Shown: positions 1 to 8,110, counted from the stretch's first letter. The stretch: 27,915 bases of DNA from JACMQX01 sp044225675 (GCA_044225675.1 JBGAIH010000046.1:1-27915); one strand, 5' to 3'. The notes: generated by a model not told the origin, from the sequence alone. Translations and numbers: made by a program.

Positions 1-669
1 GGTACCGGTGACCAGGCTCACCCGCCCAGCCGTGTTGATGAAGCTGCAGCCATCACAGGTGATGCCATTCGGGTTGGCCGTGACGAGGTTCGCCCCCGGC
101 CCGGCCACTTCCATCGCGCCGCGCAGCAGACTGGGCGACGTTCCCGTCACTTCATTGACGATGACCCGCGCGGGCACGGGTCCGAGCTGCGGGTTGCCGC
201 CGATCCAGCCGCCCAGCTGCGTCTGCACGGGTGCGGCGGAGTTGTTGAGGATGAGCCCGGAAGGCCCGACATTGAACTGGCTGAACTGGTTGCGGCTCAC
301 GCCGGCCACGCTGGGCGGTGCGATGTGCACCAGTGGCACGCCGTTGCGCGCCGCGTCCAGCAGGGGCTTGCGGCCGGCTTGGGCGTTCGGGTCGGCGACG
401 GTCTGGGCGTGGGCTGCAACGAGCGGCGCGAGCAGCAGAGCACACCACGAGGCACGGAGCCCGTCAGGAAGGGGTCTTGCGCGCTTGGCGGAGCCATGGA
501 GCGATTGCGCACAGGACGTGGCGTGCACCCGACGTCCGGACTTTGCCATGCGCAGGTCCGAGGCTGCGTCCACCCCACCTGCCGCCGATCTGCGAAACAG
601 CTCAACGAGATGAAATGCAAGCGGACGTAGACGGAACTGCCGCTTCGAATCCAGGTACTCCCTGCGCAT
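1..669 (-). CDS. Filamentous haemagglutinin-type TpsA exoprotein, N-terminus (cut by left edge)
   Basis: The minus strand is open from an ATG at 669 to the window edge (223 codons, no stop). After a long N-terminal extension comes a hydrophobic stretch ending LLLAPLVAAHAQ, a typical signal-peptidase site near residue 88. A two-partner-secretion haemagglutination domain follows, recognised by VSRNQFSQFNVGPSGLILNN, PARVIVNEVTG, LLRGAMEVAG and TANPNGITCDGCSF, the last containing the conserved NPNGI motif. Proteins of this family are exported by Sec, cross the outer membrane through a TpsB (FhaC-like) pore, and act as adhesins or contact-dependent toxins. The 669 start is chosen because GGAGG lies a few bases upstream; an in-frame ATG at 549 without a good ribosome site would give a 48-residue signal peptide. 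FhaB also has an unusually long signal region. The partner pore gene and the functional C-terminus lie outside the window. Confidence 0.85.
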   Translation of the reverse strand, partial: MRREYLDSKRQFRLRPLAFHLVELFRRSAAGGVDAASDLRMAKSGRRVHATSCAQSLHGSAKRARPLPDGLRASWCALLLAPLVAAHAQTVADPNAQAGRKPLLDAARNGVPLVHIAPPSVAGVSRNQFSQFNVGPSGLILNNSAAPVQTQLGGWIGGNPQLGPVPARVIVNEVTGTSPSLLRGAMEVAGPGANLVTANPNGITCDGCSFINTAGRVSLVTGT

Positions 670-760
670 CCTCGCCCTCCATGGCCCGTCGGCGAGTCGC
701 GGGCCGAGCCGTTGTCAGTCAGAAAGGCGCGATGCTAGGAAGAGTCGGCGTGTACACCAA

Positions 761-776
761 TCGGCCAAAAGGCCGA
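761..776. repeat. Short perfect hairpin in the haemagglutinin leader
   Basis: TCGGCC-AAAA-GGCCGA is a 6-bp perfect stem with a 4-base loop, about 92-107 nt upstream of the proposed haemagglutinin start. On the minus strand it would sit in the 5' untranslated leader if transcription starts upstream of it. It could be a leader structure or an operator; nothing else identifies it. Confidence 0.35.
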
Positions 777-894
777 GGGCTGCAAATGGACTAGGCCGTT
801 GCGTTCGTCTGCGGCATCGACGCGCCAGCCGTCAAGGCCAGACGTGGGTCACAAGGTGATGGATGCCAACCCGCACGCGTCGATCCAAACGACA

Positions 895-917
895 ACGCCT
901 CGCGGTGAGCGAGGCGT
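895..917 (-). terminator. Rho-independent-like terminator after the glutaredoxin gene
   Basis: ACGCCTCGC-GGTGA-GCGAGGCGT forms a perfect 9-bp stem with a 5-base loop about 90 bp past the stop of the glutaredoxin-like gene. On the minus strand the stem is followed by TGTCGTTT, a weak T-rich tail. It probably ends the folD-prlC-glutaredoxin transcript before the haemagglutinin gene. Confidence 0.7.
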
Positions 918-1003
918 CGGGAGCAGGCAAGTCCTGCGGCGCAAAAGAGGATGCGAGGCTGTCGGGAAGCTTGCCGCGATAGGCCCGGAATCTGAGCCTG
1001 GGA

Positions 1004-1669
1004 TCAGAACTGGATGCCGGCCGGGTTGCTCGGCGGCGTGGCGGTCTGCGGCGTTGCGGTGGTCAGCGGGGGGCGCTGCGTGTTGCCCGGTGCGGCCTGC
1101 TGCGTCGCTGCGGCCGGGGCTGCGGCGGGCGCCGGGCGCTGGACGGCGACGAGCGGTGCGGCCGGCGGGTTGCGGTAGCTCGCGGGCAGCTGCGATGTCT
1201 TGGGGTAGCCGGCGGCGTCCAGGAACTGCGTCCACTCGGTGTCCGAGAAGCCCTTGATCTGCTGGCTGCCGATGGTCAGCAGCGGCACGGTGAGGTCACC
1301 GCTGATGCGCTGCAGCGCTTCGCCGTCTTCATTGGTGGTGATGGTGCGTTCGGTGAAGGGAATGCCGCGCGAGGCGAGCATGGCGCGGCCGCTGCCGCAG
1401 GGGCCGCAGGTCGGGCTGGTGTAGAGCGTGACGGGGAAGCGGTTGGCGATCTGGCGAAGTGCAAAAGGCAGGGAGCCACCGCCTTCGGAGGCGGCGCCTG
1501 CTCCTGCGGCAACAGGCGCCGCCTTGGCGCTGGTTTCGACGGGAGGCTTGTCAGAGAAGGTGACGCGGCCATCGGGGCCGACGATGCGGTAGACCTGCGC
1601 GTGGGCCGCGACGCCAGCCAGGGCCAGCAGCGCAAGCGTGGCGAGGAGGTGGGGGCGGTTGCGTTTCAT
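1004..1669 (-). CDS. Exported DUF4124-glutaredoxin family protein
   Basis: This 221-residue protein begins with a Sec signal peptide (residues 1-24, ending GVAAHA). A DUF4124 segment follows (VYRIVGPDGRVTFSDKPP, about 26-43), then a glutaredoxin fold (about 79-153) with the active site CGPC at 88-91, the cis-proline TVP at 127-129 and a GF pair at 140-141. The tail from about 160 is rich in Ala, Pro, Thr and Gln and looks disordered. Family knowledge and the signal peptide suggest a periplasmic thiol-disulfide protein; the substrate is unknown. A GGAG ribosome site lies 8 nt before the ATG. It follows prlC after 51 bp on the same strand and may share the transcript. The CGPC site resembles thioredoxin more than classical CPYC glutaredoxins. 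Confidence 0.85.
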   Translation of the reverse strand: MKRNRPHLLATLALLALAGVAAHAQVYRIVGPDGRVTFSDKPPVETSAKAAPVAAGAGAASEGGGSLPFALRQIANRFPVTLYTSPTCGPCGSGRAMLASRGIPFTERTITTNEDGEALQRISGDLTVPLLTIGSQQIKGFSDTEWTQFLDAAGYPKTSQLPASYRNPPAAPLVAVQRPAPAAAPAAATQQAAPGNTQRPPLTTATPQTATPPSNPAGIQF

Positions 1670-1720
1670 CGATGATCTCCAGACTATCGGGATTCCAGGG
1701 TACTTCGATTGTGAGGGATG

Positions 1721-3742
1721 TCAGGCCATGCCCTGATGCCGCAACAGCGCATCGAGCGTGGGCTCGCGGCCCCGGAAGGCCTTGAACGACTCGAGGGCCG
1801 GGCGGCTGCCGCCTGCCTCCAGAATCGCCTGACGGTATTTTCGCCCGGTTTCGACGTTCGGCAAGCCGTCTTTACCCGCTGTTTCCTCGAACGCGGCATA
1901 GGCGTCGGCGCTCAGGACTTCGGCCCACTTGTAACTGTAATAGCCGGCCGCGTAGCCGCCGGCGAAGATGTGGCTGAAGGTGTGGGCGGTGCGGCTGAAG
2001 GCTGGCGGCTGGATGACCGCAACCTCCTTGCGTACCCGGGCCAGCAGCGGCATGAAGTCCTGCGCCGGGTCGTGCTCGGTGTGCAGCAGCATGTCGAACA
2101 GGGCGAACTCGATCTGCCGCAGCGTCTGCATGCCGCTCTGGAAGTTGCGGGCGGCGACCATCTTGTCGAACAGGGCGCGCGGCAGCGGCTCGCCGGTGTC
2201 GACATGCGCCGTCATGTGGCGCAGCACGTCCCACTCCCAGCAGAAATTCTCCATGAACTGGCTGGGGAGTTCGACCGCGTCCCATTCCACGCCCGAGATG
2301 CCCGAAACGTCGCGCTCGTTGACCTGCGTGAGCATGTGGTGCAGGCCGTGGCCGAACTCGTGGAAGAGGGTGGTGACGTCGTCGTGCGTGAGCAGCGGAG
2401 GTTTGTTGCCCACGCCCTCGGCGAAGTTGCACACCAGGTGCGCCACCGGCGTCTGCAGCGTGCCGGTGTCGGGACGCAGCCAGCGGGCACGGACGTCGTC
2501 CATCCAGGCGCCGCCGCGCTTGCCGGTGCGGGCGGGCTGGTCGAGGTAGAACTGGCCGACCAGCTGGCCGCCGCGCTCGATGCGGTAGAACTCGACCGCC
2601 GGATGCCAGACCGGCGCGCTGTCGCGGCGGATGTCGACCTCGAACAGCGTCTCGATGATCTTGAACAGGCCGGCCAGCACCTTGGGCGCGGTGAAATACT
2701 GCTTGACCTCCTGCTCGCTGAAGGCGTAGCGCGCCTCCTTGAGCTTCTCGCCGATGTAGGGCCAGTCCCAGGCCTGCGGATCCGCAAGGCCCAGCTCGTT
2801 CGCGGCAAAGGCGCGCATGTCGGCCAGGTCGCGCTCGCCATAGGGCCTGGCACAGGCTGCGAGGTCGCGCAGGAAGTGGATCACTTCGGCGGCCGACTTG
2901 GCCATCTTGGGGACAACGGAGACTTCGCCGAAGTTGGGGTAGCCAAGGAGCCGTGCCTCTTCCAGCCGCAGGGCCAGGATTTCGCGGATGTTGGCGCTGT
3001 TGTCGTGCTTCGGGTCGCCCTGGTCGCTGGCGCGGGTGACATAGGCGCGGTAGAGCTTTTCGCGCAGCGCACTGCTGTGGGCGAACTGCATGACGGGCAG
3101 GTAGCTCGGCATCTTGAGCGTGAGCTTGTAGCCGGGCTTGCCGTCCGCCTCGGCCGCAGCGCGGGCCGCCTGCACCACGTCGTCCGGCACGCCGGCGAGT
3201 TCGTCGGCCGTGACGTAGCAGGCGAAGGCGTCGGTTGCATCGAGCGCGTTCTCGCTGAACTTCTGGCTCAGCTCGGCCTGGCGCTCCTGGATCTGCGCAA
3301 AGCGCTCGCGGGCGGCGCCTTGCAGTTCGGCGCCGCTGAGCACGAAGTTGCGGACCGCATTGCTGTGGGCCTGGCGCTGTTCGGCGTTGAGCGTGGTCGG
3401 GTCGATGGCCTTGTATTTGGCATAGAGCCGTTCGTCGGCACCCAGGCGGGTCCAGAACTCGGTGATGGGCGCGAGCGCGGCGTTGTAGGCGGCGCGCAGC
3501 TCGGGCGTGTCGGCCACGCCGTTGAGGTGGCTCACGGCGCCCCAGGCCCGGCCCAGGCGCTCGGTGGCGACGTCGAGCACGCGGGCGATGGCCGTCCAGT
3601 CGGCGGGGAAGTCCGGCGCGGTGACGGTCTCCAGGGCGCTATTGGCGTCGGCCAGCAGCGTTTCCACTGCAGGGGCGACGTGTTCGGGGCGGATCTGGTC
3701 AAAAAGGGGCAGATCGCCCGTGTCGAGAAGGGGATTGCTCAT
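1721..3742 (-). CDS. prlC: Oligopeptidase A (M3 zinc metallopeptidase)
   Basis: A 673-residue M3-family peptidase, close to the roughly 680 residues of E. coli PrlC/OpdA. The zinc site HEFGH is at 461-465, with the third ligand expected at Glu491 in DAVELPSQFMEN. Other family signatures are the GKRGGAWMDD segment and FAGGYAAGYYSYKWAEVLS near the C-terminus. No signal peptide is present, so it is cytoplasmic. It degrades short peptides released by ATP-dependent proteases and was also found as a suppressor of signal-sequence mutants in E. coli. It starts 5 nt after the folD stop, so the two genes are almost certainly co-transcribed. The length and all catalytic residues indicate an intact enzyme. 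Confidence 0.95.
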   Translation of the reverse strand: MSNPLLDTGDLPLFDQIRPEHVAPAVETLLADANSALETVTAPDFPADWTAIARVLDVATERLGRAWGAVSHLNGVADTPELRAAYNAALAPITEFWTRLGADERLYAKYKAIDPTTLNAEQRQAHSNAVRNFVLSGAELQGAARERFAQIQERQAELSQKFSENALDATDAFACYVTADELAGVPDDVVQAARAAAEADGKPGYKLTLKMPSYLPVMQFAHSSALREKLYRAYVTRASDQGDPKHDNSANIREILALRLEEARLLGYPNFGEVSVVPKMAKSAAEVIHFLRDLAACARPYGERDLADMRAFAANELGLADPQAWDWPYIGEKLKEARYAFSEQEVKQYFTAPKVLAGLFKIIETLFEVDIRRDSAPVWHPAVEFYRIERGGQLVGQFYLDQPARTGKRGGAWMDDVRARWLRPDTGTLQTPVAHLVCNFAEGVGNKPPLLTHDDVTTLFHEFGHGLHHMLTQVNERDVSGISGVEWDAVELPSQFMENFCWEWDVLRHMTAHVDTGEPLPRALFDKMVAARNFQSGMQTLRQIEFALFDMLLHTEHDPAQDFMPLLARVRKEVAVIQPPAFSRTAHTFSHIFAGGYAAGYYSYKWAEVLSADAYAAFEETAGKDGLPNVETGRKYRQAILEAGGSRPALESFKAFRGREPTLDALLRHQGMA

Positions 3743-3747
3743 GGTGC

Positions 3748-4611
3748 TTACTTGGGCGTTCTTTCGGCGGCTTCAAGTGTGTTGACGAGCAGCATTGTGA
3801 TGGTCATGGGCCCGACCCCACCGGGCACGGGGGTGATCCAGCCTGCGACCTCCTTCACGCCGGCAAAGTCGACGTCTCCGCAGAGCTTGCCTTCGTCATT
3901 GCGGTTCATGCCGACGTCCAGGACCACGGCGCCGGGCTTGACCATGTCGGCCGTGAGCACGTTGCGCTTGCCGACGGCGGCCACGATCACGTCGGCCTGC
4001 AGCGTCATGGCCTTGAGGTCGCGCGTGGCGCTGTGGCAGATGGTGACGGTGGCGTTCTTCTGCAGCAGCATGAGTGCCATGGGCTTGCCCACGATGTTGC
4101 TGCGGCCGATCACCACGGCATGCTTGCCGCGCAGGTCGTAGCCCTGGCCGCCGTTGAGCGATTCCAGCATCTTCATGCAGCCGTAGGGGGTGCAGGGCCA
4201 GAAGCCGGGCATGCCGGTCATCAGCGCGCCGGCGCTGGCGATGTGAAAGCCGTCCACGTCCTTGGCGGGCGAGATGGCTTCAATGACCTTCTGCGCATCG
4301 ATGTGCGGTGGCAGCGGCAGCTGCACCAGGATGCCGTGGATGGACGGGTCCCGGTTCAGGGCATCGACCCGCGCCAGCAGCGCGGCCTCGGTCAGGTCGG
4401 CGTCGTACTTCTCAAGCACCGAATGCAGGCCCGCGTCCTGGCAGGCCTTGACCTTGTTGCGGACGTAGACCTGGCTGGCGGCGTTGTCGCCGACGAGCAC
4501 GACGGCGAGGCCAGGGGTGACGCCGCGTGCCTTGAGCGCGGCGGCGCGGCGCGCGACGTCGGCGCGCAGTTGCTGGGAGAGGGCGTTTCCGTCGATGAGC
4601 TGGGCAGTCAT
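3748..4611 (-). CDS. folD: Bifunctional methylenetetrahydrofolate dehydrogenase/cyclohydrolase FolD
   Basis: A 287-residue cytoplasmic enzyme interconverting 5,10-methylene-THF, 5,10-methenyl-THF and 10-formyl-THF, supplying one-carbon units for purines and formyl-Met. Visible signatures are the catalytic YVRNK (Tyr49, Lys53), HGILVQLPLPPH, AKDVDGFH, the NADP-site motif GRSNIVGKPMA, and the C-terminal PVPGGVGPMTITMLLVNT. The frame is open further upstream, but the start MTAQLIDG at 4611 matches the family N-terminus; the ribosome site before it is weak. The regulator's terminator ends only 30 nt upstream, leaving little room for a separate promoter, so folD may depend on read-through or on a promoter inside the regulator gene. 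Confidence 0.96.
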   Translation of the reverse strand: MTAQLIDGNALSQQLRADVARRAAALKARGVTPGLAVVLVGDNAASQVYVRNKVKACQDAGLHSVLEKYDADLTEAALLARVDALNRDPSIHGILVQLPLPPHIDAQKVIEAISPAKDVDGFHIASAGALMTGMPGFWPCTPYGCMKMLESLNGGQGYDLRGKHAVVIGRSNIVGKPMALMLLQKNATVTICHSATRDLKAMTLQADVIVAAVGKRNVLTADMVKPGAVVLDVGMNRNDEGKLCGDVDFAGVKEVAGWITPVPGGVGPMTITMLLVNTLEAAERTPK

Positions 4612-4640
4612 GGGGCGATCAGGGCAGGGGCTGGAATGAA

Positions 4641-4672
4641 AACGCCCGCAGATCCCAGGCGGGGCGGGCGTT
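4641..4672 (-). terminator. Hairpin terminator after the FixJ-type regulator gene
   Basis: AACGCCCGC (4641-4649) pairs perfectly with GCGGGCGTT (4664-4672) around a 14-base loop. On the minus strand the stem ends in GCGTTTTCATT, giving a short T run. It lies 22 bp past the regulator stop and 30 bp before folD, so it should end or attenuate the kinase/regulator transcript. Confidence 0.7.
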
Positions 4673-4693
4673 GCAGAAAAGGGGTGCGGGCCG

Positions 4694-5320
4694 TCAGGTC
4701 TTGGGGGCGTTCTGGCCCAGGGCAATCTTGAGCAGGTCGGCCACGGTGTTGGCGTTGAGCTTTTCCATGATGTTGGCGCGGTGCGCCTCCACCGTCTTGA
4801 TGCTGATGCCCAGGTCGTCGGCGATCTGCTTGTTCAGGCGGCCGGCGACGATGCGTTCGAGGACCTGGGCCTCGCGGCTGGTCAGCTTGGACAGCAGCGC
4901 ATCGCGGCTGGCGGCACTCTGGTATTCGGCGAAGGCGCCCTTGGCGTGATCCAGCATGCGCTCGACCAGGCCCACGAGTTCGTCTTCCTTGAACGGCTTC
5001 TGGATGAAATCCATCGCGCCCTTCTTCATGGTGTTCACCGCCATGGGCACGTCACCGTGGCCGGTGATGAAGACGATGGGCAGCGGCGACTTGCGCTCGA
5101 TCAGGCGGTCCTGGAGTTCGAGGCCGGTCATGCCACCCATGCGGATGTCCACGATCAGGCAGGCGACTTCGCGCGGGTCGTAGCGGGAGAGAAAGGACTC
5201 GGCGGAGTCGAAGCAGCGTACCCGGTAGTCCTTGCCTTCGAGCAGCCACTGCAGGGAGTCGCGCACGGCTTCGTCGTCATCAACGACGTAGACCGTGCCT
5301 TTTTTCGGAATCAAGCTCAT
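4694..5320 (-). CDS. FixJ-type response regulator (REC + LuxR HTH)
   Basis: A 208-residue regulator. The receiver domain (about 8-120) has the acidic pocket DDD at 14-16, phospho-acceptor Asp58 (LIVDIRMGGM), Thr86 in FITGHGD, and Lys108 in IQKPF, a FixJ/TtrR/StyR-like arrangement. The C-terminal helix-turn-helix (about 140-205) contains LTSREAQVLERIVAGRLNKQ and ISIKTVEAHRANIMEKL. The ATG at 5320 is chosen because it gives the standard N-terminus and overlaps the kinase stop as ATGA, implying translational coupling. The kinase directly upstream is its probable partner. Targets cannot be read from sequence; the facing aceE promoter and its own promoter are the natural candidates. Confidence 0.93.
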   Translation of the reverse strand: MSLIPKKGTVYVVDDDEAVRDSLQWLLEGKDYRVRCFDSAESFLSRYDPREVACLIVDIRMGGMTGLELQDRLIERKSPLPIVFITGHGDVPMAVNTMKKGAMDFIQKPFKEDELVGLVERMLDHAKGAFAEYQSAASRDALLSKLTSREAQVLERIVAGRLNKQIADDLGISIKTVEAHRANIMEKLNANTVADLLKIALGQNAPKT

Positions 5321-7881
5321 GCGGGTACCCCGGAGTCTTTCGTTGCTGCTGAATTCGGTGGCTCGCCGGAGGAGTCCGCAAGCGGGATCCAGAAGGAAAA
5401 GCGGCACCCAACGACGTCCGGACCATTGTAGAGGTTCTCCGCCTGCATCCGGCCCCGGTGGGACTCCACGATGGTGCGGCACAGGTTCAGGCCGATGCCC
5501 ATGCCTTCGACCTTGGTGGAGAAGAAGGCCTCATAGAGGCGCTCCATGACTTCCGGGGCTAGGCCCTGGCCCGAGTCGATCACCGAGAACTCGATCACCG
5601 GCTGGTCGTCCACCTGGCGCGGAATGACGCGCAGTTCCACGCTGCGGCGCGCCGTCGGCCGCTGGGCGTGGTCGATGGACTCGGCGGCGTTCTTCAGCAG
5701 GTTCACCAGCACCTGCTCGATCAGGATCGGGTCGACGCGCAGCTGCGGCAGCCGCGCGGCCACGTAGTGCGACAGGCGCACATTGCGCCGCCGCAGCTCG
5801 ATCTCGGCCAGCTCCACCGCCTCGTTGACCATCTCGGCCACGTCCGACAGCATGCGGTTGGGCTCGCTGCGCTTCACGAAGGTGCGGATGCGCTGGATGA
5901 TCTGGCCGGCCCGCTGGGCCTGGTGGGCGGTCTTCTCGAGCGCCTTGAGCAGATCGTCCTCGGTGATCTGGCCGCTGCGGATGCGCGAGAGCATGCCGTT
6001 GCAGTAGTTGTTGATCGCCGTGAGCGGCTGGTTCAACTCATGGGCGACGCTGGAGGCCATCTCGCCCATGGTGATGAGGCGGCTGGCCGACTGGGCCCGT
6101 TCGGCCTGCGCGGCAGACAGCTCTTCGGCATGGCGGCGCGGCGTGATGTCGGAGGCGATCACCATCTGCGCCAGTCGCCCGTCGACCCAGTTGAGGTAGC
6201 GCGAGCGCACCTCCAGCCACTTCCCGAGTTCCGGCACGTAGATCTCGGCGTTCTCGGTGCGTGCGGCGGTGAGCGCGCCGGTGGGCAGGCCGACGAAGGA
6301 GTCGACCTCGTCCATCGACTCGTCGGAAGGCGGCTTGGTCGGCACGCCGGCCTGCGCCACCATCTGCAGGTGGCCGGCGGTCTGCGAGCCGAACCAGAGC
6401 CGGTACAGCTTGTTGGCGAACAGCAGTTCTTCGCTGCCGAGCGGCGCCACCGACACCGACGCATCGAGCGCCTCCAGCACCGTGGTGAAGCGCTCGTAGG
6501 ACGCCGACAGCTGCTCGCGGATGCGGTTGGGCTCGGTGATGTCGGTCATCGAGGTCATCCAGCCGGTCTGCTGGCCGCGTGCATCGATCAGCGGCGACAC
6601 ATAGAGCCGTGCGTCGAACAGGCTGCTGTCCTTGCGCTTGACGCGCACCTGGAAGCCGCCTGGCGTGGTGCGACCGTGCAGCTCGTCGTCCAGCCGCGCC
6701 GCGAGCGACTCGCGATCAGCCTCGGGCCAATAGGGGAAGGGCGCGGTGCGGCCGACCAGCTCGCCTTCGCTCCAGCCGGTCATCTGGCAGAAGGCTGCAT
6801 TCACGTAGGTGATGCGGCCCTGCAGATCGAGCGCGCGCATGCCCGTGAGCATGGAGTTTTCCATGGCGCGGCGAAAGTTGGTTTCGGCGACGAGCGCCTG
6901 CTGCGCCTGCATGCGTCGGCGGGTGTGGCGCCAGGTGCCGATCAGCATCCAGGCGGTGAGCGCGCTCAAGGCGCCGACCAGCCAGAACAGGCCGCTGCCG
7001 ATCAGGCCCTGCGAGGTGCGGTACGCCTGGGCGCGGATGATCAGGCCATTGCCCACGGGCGAGACCGGCACCTCGTACTCGTTGGCCTGTGCGGCCCAGG
7101 GCAGCAGGCTGGTGGCCGGGTTGCGCGGCGGCACGGCATTGCCGGCGAGCAGGCCGCTGCTGGCATCCAGCAGGGCGACCGCGTACTTGGCGCTCACCTC
7201 GGCTGGCACGCCGTAGCGCAGCAGTCCGTCGATCGAGTACTCGCCGAGGATCACGCCGGTGAAGCGCCCCTGCTCCGACATCGGGATGTGCAGCTGCAGG
7301 GCCCGCGGCGTGGCCGTGCCGCCTGGCGAGGCCGCGACTGCCACGGGCTGTGAGTAGACCGGCTGCTGCAGGTCGCGCGCCAGGCTGTAGATGCTTTCGG
7401 TCTCGCCCACGCGCAGCACCTCGCCGGCCACGCGCAACTGGGCATTGCCCACGCTGGGCGCGGCGTAGCTGGCGCGCACCCGGCGACGGTCGTCGATCCA
7501 GGTGATGGCCTGCAGCTCCGGATACTGGTTGACGAGGGACTCGGCGCGGCCCATGAACTCCTCGGAGTCCACCTCCTTGTTGGAGATGTCGCGCGCAATG
7601 CGCATGAGCTGCTCCTGGCGCTCCAGCAGGCGCAGGCGCACGCGCTGCTGGGCGTACTCCACGTCGCGCTTGACGGCCTCCTGCTCGCGGTCGATCTCCT
7701 CCAGCCGCAGGTACCAGAAGGCCGAGACGATGGCTGCCATGAACAGCAGCACGGCCGCCAGCGGACCGAGCATGGCAAAGCGGTCCTGCCGCGTGGGCGT
7801 CTGCCGCCGCCACCACTTGCGCCACCAGGCCGTCGGATTGACGGCGTCGACGACGGTCGGGGCGGACAGGGGAGACTTCAT
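5317..7881 (-). CDS. Membrane PAS-domain sensor histidine kinase
   Basis: An 854-residue inner-membrane kinase. A short cytoplasmic N-terminus precedes TM1 (about 35-58). A periplasmic, probably Cache-like sensor region (about 59-291) follows, then TM2 (about 292-316), two PAS-like domains (about 335-450 and 463-590), a HisKA domain with phospho-acceptor His614 in SSVAHELNQPLTAINNY, and an HATPase_c domain with NLLKNAAES, DSGQGL and GMGIGLNLCRTIVE. The HisKA type resembles FixL/DctB/StyS-like kinases. It overlaps the regulator gene by 4 nt and is divergent from aceE. The ligand is unknown; the location suggests a carbon-source or redox signal, which is inference only. Confidence 0.93.
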   Translation of the reverse strand: MKSPLSAPTVVDAVNPTAWWRKWWRRQTPTRQDRFAMLGPLAAVLLFMAAIVSAFWYLRLEEIDREQEAVKRDVEYAQQRVRLRLLERQEQLMRIARDISNKEVDSEEFMGRAESLVNQYPELQAITWIDDRRRVRASYAAPSVGNAQLRVAGEVLRVGETESIYSLARDLQQPVYSQPVAVAASPGGTATPRALQLHIPMSEQGRFTGVILGEYSIDGLLRYGVPAEVSAKYAVALLDASSGLLAGNAVPPRNPATSLLPWAAQANEYEVPVSPVGNGLIIRAQAYRTSQGLIGSGLFWLVGALSALTAWMLIGTWRHTRRRMQAQQALVAETNFRRAMENSMLTGMRALDLQGRITYVNAAFCQMTGWSEGELVGRTAPFPYWPEADRESLAARLDDELHGRTTPGGFQVRVKRKDSSLFDARLYVSPLIDARGQQTGWMTSMTDITEPNRIREQLSASYERFTTVLEALDASVSVAPLGSEELLFANKLYRLWFGSQTAGHLQMVAQAGVPTKPPSDESMDEVDSFVGLPTGALTAARTENAEIYVPELGKWLEVRSRYLNWVDGRLAQMVIASDITPRRHAEELSAAQAERAQSASRLITMGEMASSVAHELNQPLTAINNYCNGMLSRIRSGQITEDDLLKALEKTAHQAQRAGQIIQRIRTFVKRSEPNRMLSDVAEMVNEAVELAEIELRRRNVRLSHYVAARLPQLRVDPILIEQVLVNLLKNAAESIDHAQRPTARRSVELRVIPRQVDDQPVIEFSVIDSGQGLAPEVMERLYEAFFSTKVEGMGIGLNLCRTIVESHRGRMQAENLYNGPDVVGCRFSFWIPLADSSGEPPNSAATKDSGVPA

Positions 7882-8110
7882 GGGAGGGAGTGTAGGGCAG
7901 GCAGGTGCGCCGCGACCTCGCGCGTGAGGGCCGCAAGGACCCTGAGGGCCTGCGGCTCATGAGTGGCGTGAACGCCGCAAGAGCGAGGGTTGGATGGGAT
8001 CAGGTTATTTCTTAATGTGGAATCAATGCGCACGATTTGAAATAACCGGAAAAGTATGGGAAACTAGGGACACCGTACTAAAGTCACTGATCGCCCACAA
8101 GGAGACAAGC
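7882..8110. promoter_or_regulatory. Divergent control region between the sensor kinase and aceE
   Basis: This 229-bp region must contain the promoters of both the kinase/regulator pair and the PDH operon. The half near aceE (about 8000-8085) is much more AT-rich than its surroundings. No clean sigma-70 promoter stands out; TTGAAA at 8037-8042 is a possible -35 element but its -10 partner is weak. AAGGAG at 8099-8104 is the aceE ribosome site, 6 nt before the ATG at 8111. Confidence 0.6.
8003..8047. promoter_or_regulatory. Perfect 9-bp inverted repeat upstream of aceE, candidate operator
   Basis: GGTTATTTC (8003-8011) is repeated in perfect inversion as GAAATAACC (8039-8047), with 27 bp between the arms and about 36 bp between arm centres. 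The repeat sits 64-108 bp before the aceE start in the AT-rich part of the divergent region. The geometry would suit two half-sites for a dimeric regulator bound on nearly the same face of the helix. The sequence does not resemble the ATTGGT-ACCAAT PdhR operator of E. coli. Confidence 0.5.

Larger units (their letters stand above)
670..1003. other. Intergenic region between the haemagglutinin and DUF4124-glutaredoxin genes
   Basis: These 334 bases hold no convincing gene. Short frames here have no recognisable protein signature. The region contains the 3' hairpin of the folD-prlC-glutaredoxin operon (895-917) and, nearer the haemagglutinin start, a 16-nt hairpin at 761-776. The haemagglutinin promoter must lie here, but no convincing -35/-10 pair was found. 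Confidence 0.6.

Noticed and set aside
1718..4141. An 807-codon plus-strand open frame opposite prlC and folD
   Set aside because: It mirrors two well-recognised enzymes on the other strand. Long stop-free antisense frames are normal at this GC content, and its translation has no family signature.
8037..8081. Sigma-70 promoter for aceE using TTGAAA and TACTAA
   Set aside because: The spacing is far too long for a -35/-10 pair, and no better -10 lies 16-18 bp after TTGAAA.
7994..8110. Longer aceE start at 7994
   Set aside because: The extra 39 codons cross the AT-rich regulatory segment and its inverted repeat, while ATG 8111 has an ideal ribosome site and matches the AceE N-terminus.
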